Shown here: one piece after another, positions 1 through 7,884 of the stretch
How the letters are laid out: each line of letters starts with the position of its first letter
How positions within the stretch are numbered: position 1 is the stretch's first letter
Assembly (NCBI RefSeq): GCF_023078355.1
Contig: NZ_CP095552.1
Span: 434,001 to 498,000 of the forward strand
Length of the DNA: 64,000 nt
Direction: 5' to 3'
Source of the DNA: Gordonia hongkongensis
GTDB lineage: Bacteria > Actinomycetota > Actinomycetes > Mycobacteriales > Mycobacteriaceae
Made by a program: the position numbers and the translations under genes
The notes under the pieces: model-generated
Seen by the model: only the letters and a program-made list of their open reading frames with translations
What the model was told of the DNA's origin: nothing
Databases searched by the model: none

Positions 1-83
1 TTCGGGGTCCCGGGCCGGGTGATCGGTCGGGTGACCAGGTCGTCCGATGTGTGATCGGGGCGGTTGCTCGCTACCGTGGTCAC

Positions 84-704
84 GTGAGTTCTCCGCAGAC
101 AGCCCCTGACAGCGGTCAGTCCTCCGCCACCAACGACGAGTTCAAGACGATGCTCACGTGGCGAGGCGAAGACACCGATCGACTGGAACAGGTCCGCCTG
201 GTCGTGTCCGGCGCACGACTCAAGGCCTATGGACGGATCATCGCCGCGGCGACCGCCGACCACGAGGCGTTCTCCGCGTCCTACGAGCTGCAGACCACCG
301 ATGCCGGTGTGGTCAAGCGGCTCACCGTTCACCTGGTTCGCACTGACGGTGAGACGCAGTTCGGCATCACGCGCGACGACGAGGGCACGTGGCTGATCCG
401 TCGTCCCGACGGTGAGACCACCCGTTCGGACTTCGACGGCGCCGAAGACGTGGACCTCGCATTGTCACCGATGTTCAACGCCTTGCCGATCCGGCGACGT
501 GCTCTCTCGGCGTCGACTCCCGGAGCGGTCGAGATCCCGGTCGCGTACATGTACCTGCCCAGCGGAGACGTGAAGCCGGCGACGATGTCGTACACCCCGG
601 GCACGGACGGATTCCGTGTGGTGTCGCCGCTTGCGACCACCACCATCACCGTCGACGAGAACAACTTCGTCGTCGACTACCCGGGCCTCGCGCGCCGGGT
701 CTGA
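84..704 (+). CDS. Putative glycolipid-binding family protein (DUF1089)
   Basis: A 206-residue soluble protein from the GTG at 84; the frame opens at 51, but 84 gives a more usual N-terminus, and an ATG at 150 is also possible. It shows the layout of the putative glycolipid-binding (DUF1089) family: an early L-T-W segment, alternating beta-strand sequence, the conserved block DVDLALSPMFNALPIRR in the middle and a C-terminal VDENNFVVDYPGL segment. The family takes its name from a structural resemblance to lipid carriers; no reaction is established. No signal peptide or membrane segment is visible. It converges on tyrA with 35 bases between the stops. Family assignment fairly sure, role unknown. 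Confidence 0.75.
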   Translation: MSSPQTAPDSGQSSATNDEFKTMLTWRGEDTDRLEQVRLVVSGARLKAYGRIIAAATADHEAFSASYELQTTDAGVVKRLTVHLVRTDGETQFGITRDDEGTWLIRRPDGETTRSDFDGAEDVDLALSPMFNALPIRRRALSASTPGAVEIPVAYMYLPSGDVKPATMSYTPGTDGFRVVSPLATTTITVDENNFVVDYPGLARRV

Positions 705-739
705 CGTGTGCGGGCGGCCCCAGGGACACGGCGCGGCGG

Positions 740-1714
740 TCAGCCCACCCACACCCGGCCCTGATGGGCCTGCCGGCGTAGTTCCTGCTGCCACCCGTCG
801 TCGCCGACCGTCACCCCGGAGATGACCTCCGCGGCGCCGGAATGCAGTTGCTCGTACGCCTTTCGCGCGCGGTGCCCGTCGTCGACGAGTACTTCGGCGG
901 TTCCGTGGTCGCGGAGTTCGTCGCGCACGGCGGTGAGGCGGTCGATCGTCTCGCTGAGGACGTTGAGCACGGCGATGCCGTTGGCCTCGATCATCGCGCG
1001 TTGCAGGGCGGGTGCGGTGCCGGCGACCCGGGTGCCGTCACGGAAGCTGCCGGCGGCCAGGCGTAGGGCGAGGTCGCTCTCACCGGCCCCGACGGCGGCC
1101 GTGGCCGCGGCGGTCAGGTGTGGCAGATGCGAGATCGCGGCGACCGCCCGATCGTGCGCGTCGGGTGCGACCGGCACCACTCGCGAGCCGACCGTCACGG
1201 CCAGCGCGGCCACCGTGAGCCAGTCGTCGGCCGGGGTGTGATCGGTGGTGGTGACCGCCCACATGGCCCCGTCGAAGAGGGTGGCGTCGGTTGCCGCCCA
1301 GCCCGACGAACTGGTCCCGGCCATCGGATGCCCGCCGACGTATCGACCTCCGGGATGCAGATCGGCGAGTAGGCGCTCGACTTCCTGCTTGACGCTGATG
1401 ACGTCGGTGACCAGGAGCCCGGGCGCGTTCTCGGCGATGGCCGTCACCAGGGGGCCGATCGTCGTCACCGGTGTCGCGAGCACGAGCAGCGCGTCCGACG
1501 ACGCCGCGCGCCAAAGCGTCGCAACAAGATCCGCGGACGCGTCATACCCGTCGCCGATGGCCGCATCGACGGTCGTGGCCGACCGGTTGTAGCCGAACGC
1601 CTCGTGCCCGGCGTCGTGCAGGGCCCGCAGCAGCGAGCCGCCGATCAGGCCGAGACCCAGCACACAGACCGGCGTGGGAAGGGCGACAGCGGGGGACGAC
1701 GGCGCGGCAGTCAC
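740..1714 (-). CDS. tyrA: Prephenate dehydrogenase
   Basis: Oxidative decarboxylation of prephenate to 4-hydroxyphenylpyruvate with NAD(P)+, the tyrosine branch of aromatic amino acid synthesis, in the cytoplasm. The 324-residue protein has an N-terminal Rossmann motif GLGLIGGSLL at about residues 20-29, followed by the family's GGHPMAGTSSSGW segment (about 128-140) with the conserved catalytic-region histidine, and an all-helical C-terminal domain. No ACT or chorismate mutase domain is fused. GTG start. It is divergent from the tadA-associated gene at 1793 across about 78 bases, which must hold both promoters. Confidence 0.93.
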   Translation of the reverse strand: MTAAPSSPAVALPTPVCVLGLGLIGGSLLRALHDAGHEAFGYNRSATTVDAAIGDGYDASADLVATLWRAASSDALLVLATPVTTIGPLVTAIAENAPGLLVTDVISVKQEVERLLADLHPGGRYVGGHPMAGTSSSGWAATDATLFDGAMWAVTTTDHTPADDWLTVAALAVTVGSRVVPVAPDAHDRAVAAISHLPHLTAAATAAVGAGESDLALRLAAGSFRDGTRVAGTAPALQRAMIEANGIAVLNVLSETIDRLTAVRDELRDHGTAEVLVDDGHRARKAYEQLHSGAAEVISGVTVGDDGWQQELRRQAHQGRVWVG

Positions 1715-1792
1715 CCTGACACGTTCCCATACCGGTCATGCCCGGTGAACCGGGACTTGGGAGTACCGGTGATAGGGGCTACGGTTTGTCGC

Positions 1793-2335
1793 ATGGCCGG
1801 TGCCGGATTTGGGAAGTCGGGGTCGAACGCGCAGGACGTGGACGACGACATCGACGGTTTCGCCGTGGCGGTCGTCCGCGACGAGAGCGGGTGGAAGGTC
1901 ACCGCGATGAAACCGTCGGCGCTCTCTGATCTCGAGGACGCCGAGACCCAGTTGCGTGAGCTGCGTTCGGCGGGCGCGGTCTTCGGGCTCCTCGACGTCG
2001 ACGACGAGTTCTTCATCATCGTCCGGCCGTCGCCGACCGGGGCGCGTCTCCTGATCTCCGATGCGACCGCCTCCGTCGACTACGACATCGCGGTCGACGC
2101 ATTGGACGCCCTCAACATCGAGGTCCCCGACATCGATCCGGACGAGCTCGATCAGATCGATCCGTGGGAGGAAGGGGACCTCGGGTTGCTCGCGGACCTG
2201 GGACTGCCCGACGCGGTCATGAGCATCATCGTCGGGGACACCGATCTGTACGCCGACGAACAGCTCGGCATGATCGCGGCGCGGCTCGGTTTCGCCGACG
2301 AGCTGGGCAAGGTTCTCGACTCGCTCGGCCACTGA
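1793..2335 (+). CDS. tRNA adenosine deaminase-associated protein
   Basis: A 180-residue acidic protein from the ATG at 1793. It matches the actinobacterial family annotated as tRNA adenosine deaminase-associated protein, which sits immediately before tadA. Visible features are a FAVAVVRDESGWKV strand near residue 22, a long middle rich in Asp (DIDPDELDQIDPWEEGDLG) and a C-terminal LYADEQLGMIAARLGFADEL helix. Its function is not established; co-occurrence with tadA suggests a partner or modulator. tadA starts 19 bases downstream, so the two are presumably co-transcribed. Confidence 0.85.
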   Translation: MAGAGFGKSGSNAQDVDDDIDGFAVAVVRDESGWKVTAMKPSALSDLEDAETQLRELRSAGAVFGLLDVDDEFFIIVRPSPTGARLLISDATASVDYDIAVDALDALNIEVPDIDPDELDQIDPWEEGDLGLLADLGLPDAVMSIIVGDTDLYADEQLGMIAARLGFADELGKVLDSLGH

Positions 2336-2354
2336 GCCCGCACGAAGCCGCGCG

Positions 2355-2819
2355 ATGAGTGCGCCCGCCTGGGAGGCCATGGTCCGCTCCGCGCTCGACG
2401 CGGCGGCACTGTCGGGGACCGACGACGTACCCATCGGGGCAGTCGTGTTCGACCCCGAGGGCGTCGAACTGGCCCGCGCCGCCAACCGTCGCGAGGCCGA
2501 TTCCGATCCGACGGCCCACGCCGAGGTGCTTGCGCTGCGTGCCGCGGCGCGGGCGTTCGGTGATGGATGGCGGCTCCCGGGATGCACTATCGCGGTGACC
2601 GTCGAACCGTGCACCATGTGTGCCGGAGCGATCACGCTGTCCCGGGTCGACGCCGTCGTCTTCGGGGCGTGGGAGCCCAAGACCGGTGCCGTCGGTTCGC
2701 TGTGGGACGTCGTCCGCGATCCACGGCTGTCACATCGCCCCCAGGTGAAGGGCGGCGTCCTCGAAGCCGAGTGCCGCGCACTCATGGTCGACTTCTTCGC
2801 CACCCGACGACACCCGTGA
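2355..2819 (+). CDS. tadA: tRNA-specific adenosine deaminase
   Basis: Deaminates adenosine 34 of tRNA-Arg(ACG) to inosine. The 154-residue protein has both zinc-site motifs of the cytidine/deoxycytidylate deaminase superfamily: AHAEVLALR near residue 55 (His ligand and catalytic Glu) and EPCTMCAGA near residue 84 (two Cys ligands). The length is normal for TadA. The ATG start follows its associated gene by 19 bases. A guanine deaminase is the alternative within the superfamily, but the neighbour and the sequence favour TadA. Confidence 0.92.
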   Translation: MSAPAWEAMVRSALDAAALSGTDDVPIGAVVFDPEGVELARAANRREADSDPTAHAEVLALRAAARAFGDGWRLPGCTIAVTVEPCTMCAGAITLSRVDAVVFGAWEPKTGAVGSLWDVVRDPRLSHRPQVKGGVLEAECRALMVDFFATRRHP

Positions 2820-2942
2820 CCGTCGTCATCTCGGGGTCGTGAGGACTCAAGATCGGTGAGATCTCAGGGTGCAGACCGGTGGTCGGTGGCGGGCGGTCCT
2901 GGCAGATTGGACGTCAGCATCCCCGATCCGCGAGGAGTAATC

Positions 2943-3212
2943 ATGACCGATCCGTCCGACAAGGTGACCGCGGCCTTCGACACCGCCAAGGCCAAGATCA
3001 ACGAGTTCGCCGAGAGCGGCAAGGTCCAGGAGGCGCTGGGTACCGCGCGCGACAAGATCGACGAGTTCGTCGAGAGCAAGCAGGTCCAGGACGCGCTGGG
3101 CACCGCCAAGGACAAGCTCAACGATCTCGCCGAGAACGAGAAGGTCCAAGAGGCGTTCAGTACCGCCAAGGACAAGATCAACGAGGTGTCCCAGAAGTTC
3201 AACAGCCGCTGA
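2943..3212 (+). CDS. Small amphipathic helical repeat protein
   Basis: An 89-residue protein starting at ATG 2943, behind the SD-like sequence gaggag. It is nearly all one pattern: three tandem units of about 27 residues containing KVQEALGTARDKIDEFVES and variants (KQVQDALGTAKDKLNDLAEN, KVQEAFSTAKDKINEV). Each unit is a charged amphipathic helix, resembling LEA-type or apolipoprotein-like proteins. There is no Cys and no signal peptide. Its neighbour at 3383 is also a small charged CsbD-like stress protein, so a stress-related role is plausible, but that is inference. Confidence 0.7.
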   Translation: MTDPSDKVTAAFDTAKAKINEFAESGKVQEALGTARDKIDEFVESKQVQDALGTAKDKLNDLAENEKVQEAFSTAKDKINEVSQKFNSR

Positions 3213-3382
3213 CAGGTCGCTGACCTGCGGTCATGCAGCTCAGTGCACACCTGTGGCACGGTGGGATGCGGGAGTCCGCTCCCCAGGCGGCGCCAGTGTC
3301 GAGCAGCCGGCGCGTCGGTCGTCGCCGAGTTCTTCCACATCGGACGGCACCCGGCCGCGCCGAACCTCACCGAGGAGGCTTC

Positions 3383-3592
3383 ATGGGAACCACGGACGAC
3401 GCCAAGAACAAGGCCGAAGAGCTCAAGGGTCGCGGCAAGGAAGCTGCCGGCAGCCTCACCGACGATCAGGACCTCAAGAACGAGGGCAAGGGCGACCAGG
3501 CGCAGGCCGAGGGCAAGCAGAAGATCACCGACGCCGCCGACGCCGTCAAGGGCAAGATCGACGACGTCAAGGACAAGCTGACCGGCCACTAG
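3383..3592 (+). CDS. CsbD family protein
   Basis: A 69-residue, highly charged protein rich in Lys, Asp, Ala and Gly. The start at ATG 3383 has a strong SD (cgaggagg) eight bases before it. The composition and the KNKAEELKGRGKEAAGSLTD and QAEGK signatures match CsbD-family proteins, which in many bacteria belong to general stress regulons. The molecular function is unknown. It lies 170 bases downstream of the helical repeat protein, a gap large enough for its own promoter. Confidence 0.82.
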   Translation: MGTTDDAKNKAEELKGRGKEAAGSLTDDQDLKNEGKGDQAQAEGKQKITDAADAVKGKIDDVKDKLTGH

Positions 3593-3602
3593 GCCCCCTG
3601 CT

Positions 3603-3700
3603 CCCTGAGGTGCGAGGAGCGATAGCGACAAGCCTCGAAGGGGCCTGCCGAGACGAGTTGCGAGGACCCTTCGTGACGCTCGCAAGCTCGCTCCTCAGGG
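3603..3700. repeat. Imperfect inverted-repeat element, about 98 bp
   Basis: The segment begins ccctgagg and ends cctcaggg. Between these ends are two diverged arms in opposite orientation: a left arm tgcgaggagcgatagcgac and a right arm whose reverse complement reads gaggagcgagcttgcgagcg. Both arms also carry a cgaaggg motif facing the centre. It lies in the space between the CsbD gene and the tRNA and encodes nothing recognisable. I read it as a non-autonomous interspersed element. The tgcgagg / cttcga / ctcctcgctgcgctcgg words also occur in the nuoEF linker, suggesting a related family. Confidence 0.6.
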
Positions 3701-3763
3701 GGCGGGGGTGGGCCTGAGCAGCCGATTTAAGTCTGACCGCGGGTCTGCGGTACAGTCTTCGGC

Positions 3764-3854
3764 GGTGGCGTGTCCGAGCGGCCGAAGGTGCAGCACTCGA
3801 AATGCTGTGTGCGGTAACCCCGTACCGAGGGTTCAAATCCCTCCGCCACCGCCA
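3764..3854 (+). tRNA. tRNA-Ser (anticodon CGA)
   Basis: The acceptor stem GGTGGCG pairs with CGCCACC; G at 3851 is the discriminator and CCA is encoded at 3852-3854. The anticodon stem CAGCA/TGCTG encloses the loop CTCGAAA, with CGA at 3798-3800, which reads UCG serine codons. A long variable arm precedes the T arm (GGGTTCAAATCCC), as expected for a class II tRNA. No integrase or displaced 3-prime copy of the tRNA is visible nearby. Confidence 0.95.
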
Positions 3855-3892
3855 GAAATGGCCCCCCATCCTCACGGATGGGGGGCCATTTC
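3855..3892. terminator. Perfect 17-bp hairpin terminator after tRNA-Ser
   Basis: The arm at 3855-3871 (gaaatggccccccatcc) is the exact reverse complement of 3876-3892, with the four-base loop tcac. It begins immediately after the tRNA CCA and lies 25 bases before the stop of the convergent porin gene, so it could terminate both transcripts. It is GC-rich with short A/T ends rather than a long U tract, common in high-GC actinobacteria. Confidence 0.85.
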
Positions 3893-3917
3893 GCATCTCT
3901 GGGAGAGCGGTGGTCGG

Positions 3918-4598
3918 TCAGCCCATACTGAACGGCTTTCCGTACACGGCGATCGACTGCGACACGTTGTCGGTGGTGATGCTCACCTTGGCGTACGACC
4001 GGGCCTGCGCGTAACCGGCGCAGCCGTTCACCATCATGGTCTCGTTGGTGTACGCCAGCGTGCCCTTGCCGCCGGAGAAGCTGATCGACGACGAGTGGCC
4101 GGCGGCACCGAACGCGTCTTTGTACTCACGGTCGTTGATGACGTAGTTGACCGCCTGGCCGGGCCCGATGGTCACGCCGGCGCCGGTCTCGGCCGTCGTG
4201 GTCGCGCTCTGGAGGTCGAAGTCGGGTGCGGTCGCGCCGGCCCTGCTGTTCGAGTTACCGCCCAGCGTCAGCTGGCAGCCGACGATGTAGCCGGCGCCGA
4301 CACCGATCTTCGCGGCCGGGTCGGACGTGGTCACCACATACTTGCCGGACACCCAGGCGTTGCGGTGCAGGGGCGTGGCGCCCATCGACGGGGTGATCCG
4401 CGCGGACTCTTTGCTGCGCGTGATGGTCACCGTCGTACCGTCTTTCAACTTCTTCGTGACGGATTGCCCGGGGAGTTGGACGGTGGTGTCGGCGTGTGCG
4501 GGTGCGGCATCGAGGACGGGTATCAGTGCCGCGCAGGCGACTGCGGTCGTGGACGCGATGATCCGGGTGCGCGCGGTGCGGCGCTTGGCGACGGTCAT
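3918..4598 (-). CDS. MspA family porin (first copy)
   Basis: Outer (mycolate) membrane porin subunit: MspA proteins assemble as octamers that let small hydrophilic solutes through the mycomembrane. The start at ATG 4598 is chosen because GGAG lies five bases upstream; the precursor is 226 residues. An N-terminal signal peptide (basic start, hydrophobic stretch, APAHA cleavage site) is followed by the family pattern: AYIVGCQL-like Cys segment (GAGYIVGCQLTLGG), beta-rich body, and the C-terminal NGCAGYAQARSYAKVSI and AVYGKPFSMG blocks. It lies 47 bases after a second MspA gene on the same strand and may be co-transcribed with it. Confidence 0.88.
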   Translation of the reverse strand: MTVAKRRTARTRIIASTTAVACAALIPVLDAAPAHADTTVQLPGQSVTKKLKDGTTVTITRSKESARITPSMGATPLHRNAWVSGKYVVTTSDPAAKIGVGAGYIVGCQLTLGGNSNSRAGATAPDFDLQSATTTAETGAGVTIGPGQAVNYVINDREYKDAFGAAGHSSSISFSGGKGTLAYTNETMMVNGCAGYAQARSYAKVSITTDNVSQSIAVYGKPFSMG

Positions 4599-4645
4599 GG
4601 GAGCTCCGATTCGGCGGGTCATGGTGGTGGGCAACGGGTTCGCGG

Positions 4646-5314
4646 TCAGCCGATGGAGAACGGCTTGCCGTAGAGGTTCACCTTCTGGTGCACCTCGCCG
4701 GTGGTCTCGATCGTGGTGAATGCTCGCGCCTGGGCGTATCCGCCGCAGTTCTGCACGTCGATCTGCGCGTCGTCGTAACCGAGGTGGTAGGTACCGGCCT
4801 TCTCGATGTTCTTGGTGTTCAACACCACGAACGTGACGTCGCCGGCGGCCAGCGGGACGGTCAGGGTGCCCGACAGGGAGGGTGCGGTCGGGGTCAGCGA
4901 TCCGGACAGACCGCCCTGAAGGCCCTTGATGTTCACCTGGCACCCGATGATGTAACCGGTGGACAGGGTGGCGGCGGCGCCGTTCGTTGCGGTTCCGTTG
5001 CTTCCGGGCAGCGTCGTCTCGCCGGCCGCGCCGACGCTCGGTCCTGCCTTGGCGGGCTTGAGATTCGGTGCGTACAAGGTGATTTGACCGCTGACCCAGG
5101 TGGTCCTGGACACCCCGTTGGCGGCCATCGACGCCGAGACCCGCGCGCTCTCCTCGGACCGGACGATCTGGATGCCCTCACCTTTCGCGGTGCCGCCCGG
5201 AAGCCGGACGAATGCATCTGCACCCGCCGACGCGGCGCCGGCCAGCAGCGCGGCAGTGACCGATCCGCCGATGAGTGCGGACAGTCCGACGGCCCGCAGG
5301 GTTCGTTGTGTCAT
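4646..5314 (-). CDS. MspA family porin (second copy)
   Basis: A paralogue of the neighbouring porin, 222 residues from the ATG at 5314. An ATG seven codons upstream exists, but the gaggag SD sits between the two, supporting 5314. Features are a signal peptide ending GAASAGADA, a GYIIGCQVNIKG Cys segment, the NCGGYAQARAFTTIETTG block and the family C-terminus LYGKPFSIG. The two porins share the same ends and Cys pair but differ in the middle, so they are an old duplication. Two IdeR-like boxes lie upstream, making this copy the likely iron-responsive member. Confidence 0.9.
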   Translation of the reverse strand: MTQRTLRAVGLSALIGGSVTAALLAGAASAGADAFVRLPGGTAKGEGIQIVRSEESARVSASMAANGVSRTTWVSGQITLYAPNLKPAKAGPSVGAAGETTLPGSNGTATNGAAATLSTGYIIGCQVNIKGLQGGLSGSLTPTAPSLSGTLTVPLAAGDVTFVVLNTKNIEKAGTYHLGYDDAQIDVQNCGGYAQARAFTTIETTGEVHQKVNLYGKPFSIG

Positions 5315-5416
5315 CTCGTGCTCTCCTCGTGTCATCTACCCGTTCGGAAACGGGGTGTCGCATGCGCGTCGGGACTCATCGCAGGGGGAGGCCCGACAGT
5401 GCGGCAGGGTGGGATC

Positions 5417-5435
5417 GTAGGTGAACGTACCCTAA
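5417..5435. promoter_or_regulatory. IdeR/DtxR-like iron box 1
   Basis: The sequence GTAGGTGAACGTACCCTAA agrees with the 19-bp IdeR consensus (TTAGGTTAGSCTAACCTAA) at 14 positions by my count, in a divergent intergenic region about 100 bases upstream of the porin start at 5314. IdeR with Fe2+ usually represses such promoters. Binding is inferred from the pattern only. Confidence 0.5.
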
Positions 5436-5485
5436 ATATGAGATGAGTGAAAAACTATGTAGTGGGTTGACACCGACCCGCCTGG

Positions 5486-5504
5486 TAAAGGTAGCCTAAC
5501 CTCT
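5486..5504. promoter_or_regulatory. IdeR/DtxR-like iron box 2
   Basis: TAAAGGTAGCCTAACCTCT matches the IdeR consensus at about 13 of 19 positions, including the central TAGCCTAACCT core. It is about 100 bases before the GTG start of the gene at 5606 and 170 bases before the porin gene. The region 5315-5605 contains no gene; the two boxes are its only recognisable content. Confidence 0.55.
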
Positions 5505-5605
5505 GCAAGGCGAGGGTCTCATGCCGGTGCGAGCCGGCGGAGCCGCCCGCGAGTTCTACGAGTTCGGCTGCACGGCAGACGAACTCGCTACACATACGGG
5601 GATGT

Positions 5606-6292
5606 GTGAGTCAGACGTCGGCTTCATGTTCGCCGCTGAGCGGCGCCCACGACACCCATGGCTCGCTGCCCGCGGTGCACACCGGTGACGCCGTCATCGA
5701 CTTCGAACGGTTCTACGAGTCCGTGGAATGGATGGCCGAGCAACTGGTCTCCTGCGGGGTCCGCGCGGGCAGTCGGGTGGGCCTCGTGATCCGCACGGGT
5801 TGGGAGTTCGTGCTTGCCTGGCATTCCTTGCTGGAGGTCGACGCCGTCACGGTTCCGATCGTCCTCGGCCCATCGTGCGAACCGGCGCATTCGTGCGAGA
5901 TCGGTTTCGTGCTTGCTCATGTCGACCAATGCATCGAGGTCGAGGATCTGGTCGAAGCCGCCGTGCCCCGGAAGCACTGCCGTCAGATGTACCGCGTCGG
6001 CGACGAGTTCGTCCTCGCTGCACTCCGGACGGCGGACATGCTCCGGAACGAGGGCGGCCTCGTCGTCGACCTCGGCGACGGATCACAAGACGCCACAGGC
6101 CAACTCATCGCCGAGGCGGAGCGGATGGTGGCAGACGTCGGGCTGCGTCGTGGCGAGTATGTGTCTTTCGAAGGCGATCTCGGTACTCGCGACACCATGG
6201 TCCGGATCCTCGCCTGCGCGTCGGCCGGCGCATGCGTCGCGGTCGACGCCCCGTACGGCGAGCCCCACTGGGGTGCCCCGAGCACTCGCTGA
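5606..6292 (+). CDS. Short AMP-binding (acyl-adenylate) N-terminal-like protein
   Basis: A 228-residue protein from the GTG at 5606. Residues 40-95 look like the start of an acyl-CoA synthetase/adenylation domain (AEQLVSCGVRAGSRVGLVIR followed by ..EFVLAWHSLLEVDAVTVPIV). No P-loop (SSGTTG-type), no YGxTE motif and no C-terminal lysine domain are present, so it cannot be a complete adenylating enzyme. Residues 170-225 repeat the same outline (ERMVADVGLRRGEYVSFEGD, then RILACASAGACVAVDAPYGE), an apparent internal duplication. Its promoter region has IdeR-like boxes, so iron regulation is possible. It could be a remnant or a regulatory paralogue. Confidence 0.5.
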   Translation: MSQTSASCSPLSGAHDTHGSLPAVHTGDAVIDFERFYESVEWMAEQLVSCGVRAGSRVGLVIRTGWEFVLAWHSLLEVDAVTVPIVLGPSCEPAHSCEIGFVLAHVDQCIEVEDLVEAAVPRKHCRQMYRVGDEFVLAALRTADMLRNEGGLVVDLGDGSQDATGQLIAEAERMVADVGLRRGEYVSFEGDLGTRDTMVRILACASAGACVAVDAPYGEPHWGAPSTR

Positions 6293-6306
6293 CCGATGCC
6301 CGATGC

Positions 6307-7812
6307 TCAGCGCAGTGCGCCCGCGACCCGGTCCGAGAGGTCGGTCTCGCGACGCCTGCGGAGGAGCTCGACGACCTCGTCGATGCCGGATTTCGATGGC
6401 AACCAGAGTGATTCGGCGAGAACCTGGATGAGTCGGGTTCGGGTGAGCCGGGCTGGCCGCCGCCCGATCCGGGTCAGGATGTCCGCGGCGGACAACGCGG
6501 TTGCGTGCTCGGCCCGTCGAACGGCGAAGGTGTGCGGCCCGAAGTCGAGGAACACGGGCGTACCCGGTTCCAGTTCGAGCTCATCGATGAACCGCTTGAT
6601 CGAGCCGGTCCGTGCCTGAACCGATGCCCACGTGAAAGCCTGTGTGCCCAGCTCGGTCTCGAGTGTGACCGGTGAACCGGGGCCGATGCCGAGAAGGCCG
6701 GCGAGTGCGCTGGGTATGTTGAAACCCGTTCCGCGACACTGCGCGGGAGTGATCGTCGTCGACCAGTGCACGACGTCGTCTTCGCGGTACAGTCCGCGCG
6801 TTCGTCCCGGCGTCCGCCGCGGCCGATGTGGTCGTTCGCGTCGGGTGACGATGCCGTCGCGAATCTGGAATTCGCCGGCGCCTGCGTACGCACGGATCGT
6901 GGTGTCGCTGAACTCGTGTCGGCCCTGGATCGTCGCGATGACGTCGTCGATGGGTGCGGCGCCGTCGTGGTCGGAGAGAATCGCATCGATCTGCAGATGC
7001 ACCGGCTCGTACCGGCGAAGCCCCCACTCGGCGAGGCCGTAGCGGGTGCGATCGGTCTTGACGATGCGGGCGTCCGAGGTGATGGCGTTACGGATGCTGG
7101 CCTGTGCGCGGGGAATCGGTCGCATGGCGTCGACGATCTCGCCGAAGGTCAGTGGTGCGCCGCTTTCTCCGAGCACAGCGGCGACGACGTCACCCGTCGA
7201 CGAGGTCATCGCGATCGCGTGGTCACCGAGCACCGCGTATCCCGTGCGACGCAACCATCGTGCGCCGGACGCGCGGGTCAGGCTGAGGCCGGCGGCGACG
7301 GCGTCGACCGGAACCAGCCCGCCGGTGTCGGCGGCGCCGTCGGCGACCGTCTTCGTCAGCTTGGCGACGGCGCGCAACGTGCCCCGGATGATCCAATCCT
7401 CGGTCGTGCGCAGGCCGGAGGCCCTGGCCACCACGCGCCAGCAAGGTGCGTCGTCAACGCCGACGAGGGCCCCGGCGATCGGTACGTCGGCAACGAGCCG
7501 GACGGCGTCGGCGATCGGGGCGGTCGCACGATGGATCGCGGTGGACACTTCGGCCAGCGGGGGTGTCGTGCCGACCACGGAGGCGAGTCGCCGACGCAGT
7601 GAGCGGTCGATCTGGGTGACTCGCTCGCGGGACGATCCGAGGAGCTCGGCCACCTCGGATTGCGTCCGTGGGTGCAGGGCGTAGATGCGCTCGGTCAGTA
7701 CTCGACGGTCCCGGTCCGAGAGCCCCGCCTCGAAGTCGGCGATGGCGGCTTTCGCCGCTGCCTCGGTGCCCGATCGCCCGGCCGTCGGTGGCACATTCGG
7801 GGACGCGGTCAT
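6307..7812 (-). CDS. Sigma-70 region 4-like DNA-binding protein
   Basis: A 501-residue protein from the ATG at 7812, chosen for the AGGAA nine bases upstream; a start at 7866 is also open. Residues 35-75 (GLSDRDRRVLTERIYALHPR.., then SEVAELLGSSRERVTQIDRS) are a clear sigma-70 region 4 helix-turn-helix. The rest contains several winged-helix-like units, for example PLTFGEIVDAMRPIPRAQAS and APIDDVIATIQGRHEFSDTT, and a C-terminal domain I do not recognise. There is no region 2, so it is not a complete sigma factor; a multi-HTH regulator is more likely. It converges on the short adenylation-like gene with 14 bases between stops. Confidence 0.55.
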   Translation of the reverse strand: MTASPNVPPTAGRSGTEAAAKAAIADFEAGLSDRDRRVLTERIYALHPRTQSEVAELLGSSRERVTQIDRSLRRRLASVVGTTPPLAEVSTAIHRATAPIADAVRLVADVPIAGALVGVDDAPCWRVVARASGLRTTEDWIIRGTLRAVAKLTKTVADGAADTGGLVPVDAVAAGLSLTRASGARWLRRTGYAVLGDHAIAMTSSTGDVVAAVLGESGAPLTFGEIVDAMRPIPRAQASIRNAITSDARIVKTDRTRYGLAEWGLRRYEPVHLQIDAILSDHDGAAPIDDVIATIQGRHEFSDTTIRAYAGAGEFQIRDGIVTRRERPHRPRRTPGRTRGLYREDDVVHWSTTITPAQCRGTGFNIPSALAGLLGIGPGSPVTLETELGTQAFTWASVQARTGSIKRFIDELELEPGTPVFLDFGPHTFAVRRAEHATALSAADILTRIGRRPARLTRTRLIQVLAESLWLPSKSGIDEVVELLRRRRETDLSDRVAGALR

Positions 7813-7884
7813 CGGTGGCAGTTCCTCAGCGGACGGTGGCGGGTCGCCGGTCGGCAGTGACAACAAAGGCTACCCGCGCGGGAC

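Noticed and set aside
1736-2803. 355-codon minus-strand frame over tadA and its partner
   Set aside because: Both plus-strand genes are recognisable families; the minus frame has no family character.
3764-3854. tRNA-Ser as an integration site of a mobile island
   Set aside because: No integrase, no second copy of the tRNA 3-prime end and no direct repeat downstream were found.
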